Source: Bacteroidales bacterium
GTDB lineage: Bacteria; Bacteroidota; Bacteroidia; Bacteroidales; UBA932
DNA length: 61,357 nt
Reading direction: 5' to 3'
NCBI GenBank assembly: GCA_017429765.1
Contig: JAFROJ010000057.1
Location: 1-61,357, forward strand
Shown here: positions 59,258 through 61,357 of the stretch, one piece after another
Layout: the number at the start of each line of letters is the position of its first letter
Numbering within the stretch: position 1 is the first letter of the stretch
Translations under genes and position numbers: made by a program
Notes under the pieces: model-generated
What the model was told of the DNA's origin: nothing
The model's database searches: none
Seen by the model: only the letters and a program-made list of their open reading frames with translations

Positions 59258-60901
59258 ATGGATCACTATCTTTATCTCCTTCAAAACGCCACAAGGAAGT
59301 TCTGGGACAAGTCAGCCCTGAACACCGTCGACGGCGAGTCTTTCACCTATTCCCAGATGGCGACCCTCATCGCCAAGTTCCATCTCTTCTTCGAGACAGT
59401 CGGTCTTAAGAAGGGAGGTCATGTGGCCCTCTGGGCCAGGAACAGCGCCCGCTGGGGCATGTCGTACCTCGCGATCAACACCTACGAGGCCGTGGTCGTG
59501 CCGATCCTCGCTGACTTCACCCCCGAGAACGTGGAGTTCCTCCTGGGGCATTCCGACAGCCTGGCCCTGCTCACCAACGCCGACAAGTTCGCCAAGCTCG
59601 ACCTTTCCAAGACTCCGGAGATCAAGGTGGTCATGGATGTGGACAACCTCAAGGTCCTCTATTGCTCCGATCCCGGAATAAAGGGGATCTGGAACAACAT
59701 CGACAACCTCTTCGCCGAGAAATACCCGAACGGCTTCGGCCCCGATGATGTCGTCTATCCGACCGACAACTGGGACAACCTCGCCGTGATCAACTACACC
59801 TCCGGCTCCACCGGCAACCCCAAGGGAGTGATGCTGACCTACAGGAACTTCAGCGCGACCATCGAGTTCAGCCAGGTCAACAGGCCCACCAACGAGACCC
59901 AGAGGATGATCTCCATGCTTCCGATGGCCCACATGTACGGCCTCGTCACCGAGTTCATCTATCCTCTCTGCTACGGCACCTCCATCTACTGGCTCGGGAA
60001 GACCCCGACCCCCTCGACCCTGATGAAGGCCTTCCAGCAGGTAAAGCCCTACCAGCTGATCACCGTCCCGCTTGTGATGGAGAAGATATTCAAGTCCAAG
60101 GTCGAGCCAATAGTGGACAAGCAGCCGGTCAAGTTCCTCTGCAAGGTCCCTGGAATCAACAAGGTGATATTCAAGAAGATCCATGACAAGATGATCGACG
60201 CTTTCGGCGGCGAGGTCCAGGAGTTCATCCTTGGAGGAGCCCCTGTCAGCCCCGAGGTCGAGAAGTGGTTCAAGAGGATCAAGCTGCCCTACACGGTCGG
60301 TTACGGCATGACGGAGGCGACCCCTCTGCTGGCTTACGCCGGATGCAAGGACTATGTCAACGGCTCCTGCGGCAAGCCGGTCACCTGCGCCGACGTCCGC
60401 ATCGATTCCGAGGATCCCGAGAACATCGCCGGGGAGATCCAGGCCAAGGGCGACAACATCTGCATCGGCTACTACAAGAACCCCGAGGCCTCGGCCAACG
60501 CCTTCACCGACGACGGTTATCTCAAGACCGGAGACCTTGGAATAAGGGACAAGGACGGCAACATCTACATCAAGGGACGCAGCAAGTCCATGATCCTCTC
60601 CGCCAACGGCCAGAACATCTATCCCGAGGAGGTCGAGTCCATCATCAACGACCAGCCCTATGTAGCCGAGTCGGTGGTCGTCGACAGGGCCTCGAAGCTT
60701 GTGGCCCTGGTCTATCTCGATCCGGACGCCATCAAGAGGGACGGGCTCGACGCCGAGACGGTCGCCGACCTCCCCGAGAGAGTCCGTGTCAACTCCAACA
60801 AGAAGTTGCCCAACTACAGCCAGTTGACCAATGTGGAGATCCAGGAGACCCCCTTCGAGAAGACCCCCAAGATGTCCATCAAGCGCTTCCTGTACAAATA
60901 G
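59258..60901 (+). CDS. AMP-forming long-chain acyl-CoA synthetase-like protein
   Basis: This 547-residue adenylate-forming enzyme activates a carboxylic acid, probably a fatty acid, as acyl-AMP and then acyl-CoA. The P-loop YTSGSTGNPKGVML lies near residue 183, the YGMTEATPLLAY adenylation motif near 350, TGDLGIRDKDGNIYIKGRSK near 425, and the hinge and C-terminal Lys in FEKTPKMSIKRF. Length fits the FadD type. The exact acid is not determined. A terminator follows. Confidence 0.9.
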   Translation: MDHYLYLLQNATRKFWDKSALNTVDGESFTYSQMATLIAKFHLFFETVGLKKGGHVALWARNSARWGMSYLAINTYEAVVVPILADFTPENVEFLLGHSDSLALLTNADKFAKLDLSKTPEIKVVMDVDNLKVLYCSDPGIKGIWNNIDNLFAEKYPNGFGPDDVVYPTDNWDNLAVINYTSGSTGNPKGVMLTYRNFSATIEFSQVNRPTNETQRMISMLPMAHMYGLVTEFIYPLCYGTSIYWLGKTPTPSTLMKAFQQVKPYQLITVPLVMEKIFKSKVEPIVDKQPVKFLCKVPGINKVIFKKIHDKMIDAFGGEVQEFILGGAPVSPEVEKWFKRIKLPYTVGYGMTEATPLLAYAGCKDYVNGSCGKPVTCADVRIDSEDPENIAGEIQAKGDNICIGYYKNPEASANAFTDDGYLKTGDLGIRDKDGNIYIKGRSKSMILSANGQNIYPEEVESIINDQPYVAESVVVDRASKLVALVYLDPDAIKRDGLDAETVADLPERVRVNSNKKLPNYSQLTNVEIQETPFEKTPKMSIKRFLYK

Positions 60902-60953
60902 GATGACAATTTGTCATAGCGCGGCACTCTGGAACATATTTTGACTTATCACG

Positions 60954-60985
60954 AACCGGCCATATCCAAGTGGCCGGTTTTATTT
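60954..60985 (+). terminator. Rho-independent terminator after the acyl-CoA synthetase gene
   Basis: A 9-bp stem AACCGGCCA / TGGCCGGTT (60954-60962, 60971-60979) with an 8-base loop is followed by TTATTTT. Confidence 0.9.
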
Positions 60986-60993
60986 TGATTGTT

Positions 60994-61357
60994 ATGGCAA
61001 ACAAAGGACAGATCGGAGTGACGACCGAGAACATATTCCCGGTCATCAAGCAGTTTTTGTATTCGGACCACGAGATATTCCTCAGGGAGCTGGTCGCCAA
61101 TGCCGTGGACGCGACGCGGAAGTTGCAGGTTCTCGCCTACAACGGCGATTTCAAGGGAGAGCTGGGCGACCTTAAGGTCACCATCGAGCTCGACGAGAAA
61201 GAGAAGACCCTCAAGATAATCGACAACGGTGTCGGAATGACAGCCGATGAGGTCGACAGATACATCAACCAGATAGCCTTCTCCTCGGCGGGCGAGTTCC
61301 TCGAGAAGTACAAGGACCAGAGCATAATAGGCCACTTCGGCCTGGGCTTCTACTCGG
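60994..61357 (+). CDS. htpG: Chaperone HtpG (Hsp90), N-terminal part, cut by window end
   Basis: The first 121 residues of an Hsp90-family chaperone are visible. MANKGQIGVTTENIFPVIK is followed by the ATP-lid elements ELVANAVDATRKL (catalytic Glu and the Asn/Asp of the GHKL fold), DNGVGMTADEV and GHFGLGFYS. The protein continues beyond base 61357. The ATG at 60994 follows the terminator closely, so the promoter must overlap the terminator T run (TTTTATTTTG). Confidence 0.96.
   Translation, partial: MANKGQIGVTTENIFPVIKQFLYSDHEIFLRELVANAVDATRKLQVLAYNGDFKGELGDLKVTIELDEKEKTLKIIDNGVGMTADEVDRYINQIAFSSAGEFLEKYKDQSIIGHFGLGFYS

Overview
The window is one continuous stretch of a Bacteroidota chromosome, almost certainly order Bacteroidales. 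Supporting signs are the recurring -7 element TAnnTTTG just upstream of genes, start codons with little Shine-Dalgarno signal, the gene order pdxJ / nadK-uppS-bamA-ompH, families typical of the phylum (DUF5686, DUF4783, a tiny AURKAIP1/COX24-like ribosomal protein), and an arginine operon built around an N-succinylornithine-type transcarbamylase. Coding DNA is GC-rich (about 60 percent by eye). Genus and species cannot be fixed from the sequence alone.

Layout. 1-330: the AT-rich tail of a serine-recombinase-like gene running into a tRNA-His gene on the other strand. 396-6349: CapA-type phosphatase, PhoH-like ATPase, thioredoxin reductase, BamD, an RNA polymerase omega-like subunit and RecN. 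6338-10595 (minus): LysM/ligand-binding protein, glycosyltransferase, Skp/OmpH and PdxJ. 10677-15497: NAD kinase, UppS, BamA and a second OmpH. 15645-21269: glutamate dehydrogenase, a DASS-family carboxylate transporter and two outer-membrane channels. 21278-24115 (minus): GMP synthase and a CE15-like esterase. 24238-33002: a compact arginine operon, argR-acyltransferase-argG-argC-argD-argF'-argB-argE-argH. 33061-35769: TypA, DUF177, L32 and tRNA-Arg(CCU). 35823-41645 (minus): RlmH, a very large histidine kinase and two phosphoesterase-type proteins. 41697-46225: DUF4783, DUF5686 and Lnt. 46237-48302 (minus): RNase G, the small basic ribosomal-type protein and HU. 48519-54561: Lon, Ung, CoaD, a double-thioredoxin-fold protein and FBP aldolase. 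54566-58303: a repeat-rich accessory zone around an alpha/beta hydrolase and a sialidase-like beta-propeller protein. 58316-end: HAD phosphatase, acyl-CoA synthetase and the start of htpG.

Most of the window is housekeeping. Four things stand out. (1) A short palindromic element occurs twice. Both copies share a 58-bp core (53/58 identical) whose hairpin shows a compensatory base-pair change, but their outer arms are unrelated in sequence while self-complementary within each copy. One copy is inserted in frame in argD and adds 39 residues; the other lies between two convergent genes near 58.2 kb. (2) Three ARG-box-like palindromes upstream of argR are spaced exactly 21 bp apart and cover its -7 element. 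(3) The transcarbamylase has Ser at residue 90, the position that separates succinyl- from acetyl-ornithine enzymes, which predicts a succinylated arginine pathway. (4) Two unrelated neighbouring genes each have a roughly 240-260-bp degenerate short-repeat tract between a consensus-spaced promoter and the start codon.

All coordinates and motif comparisons were done by eye. Family assignments rest on recognised motifs and have not been confirmed by database searches.
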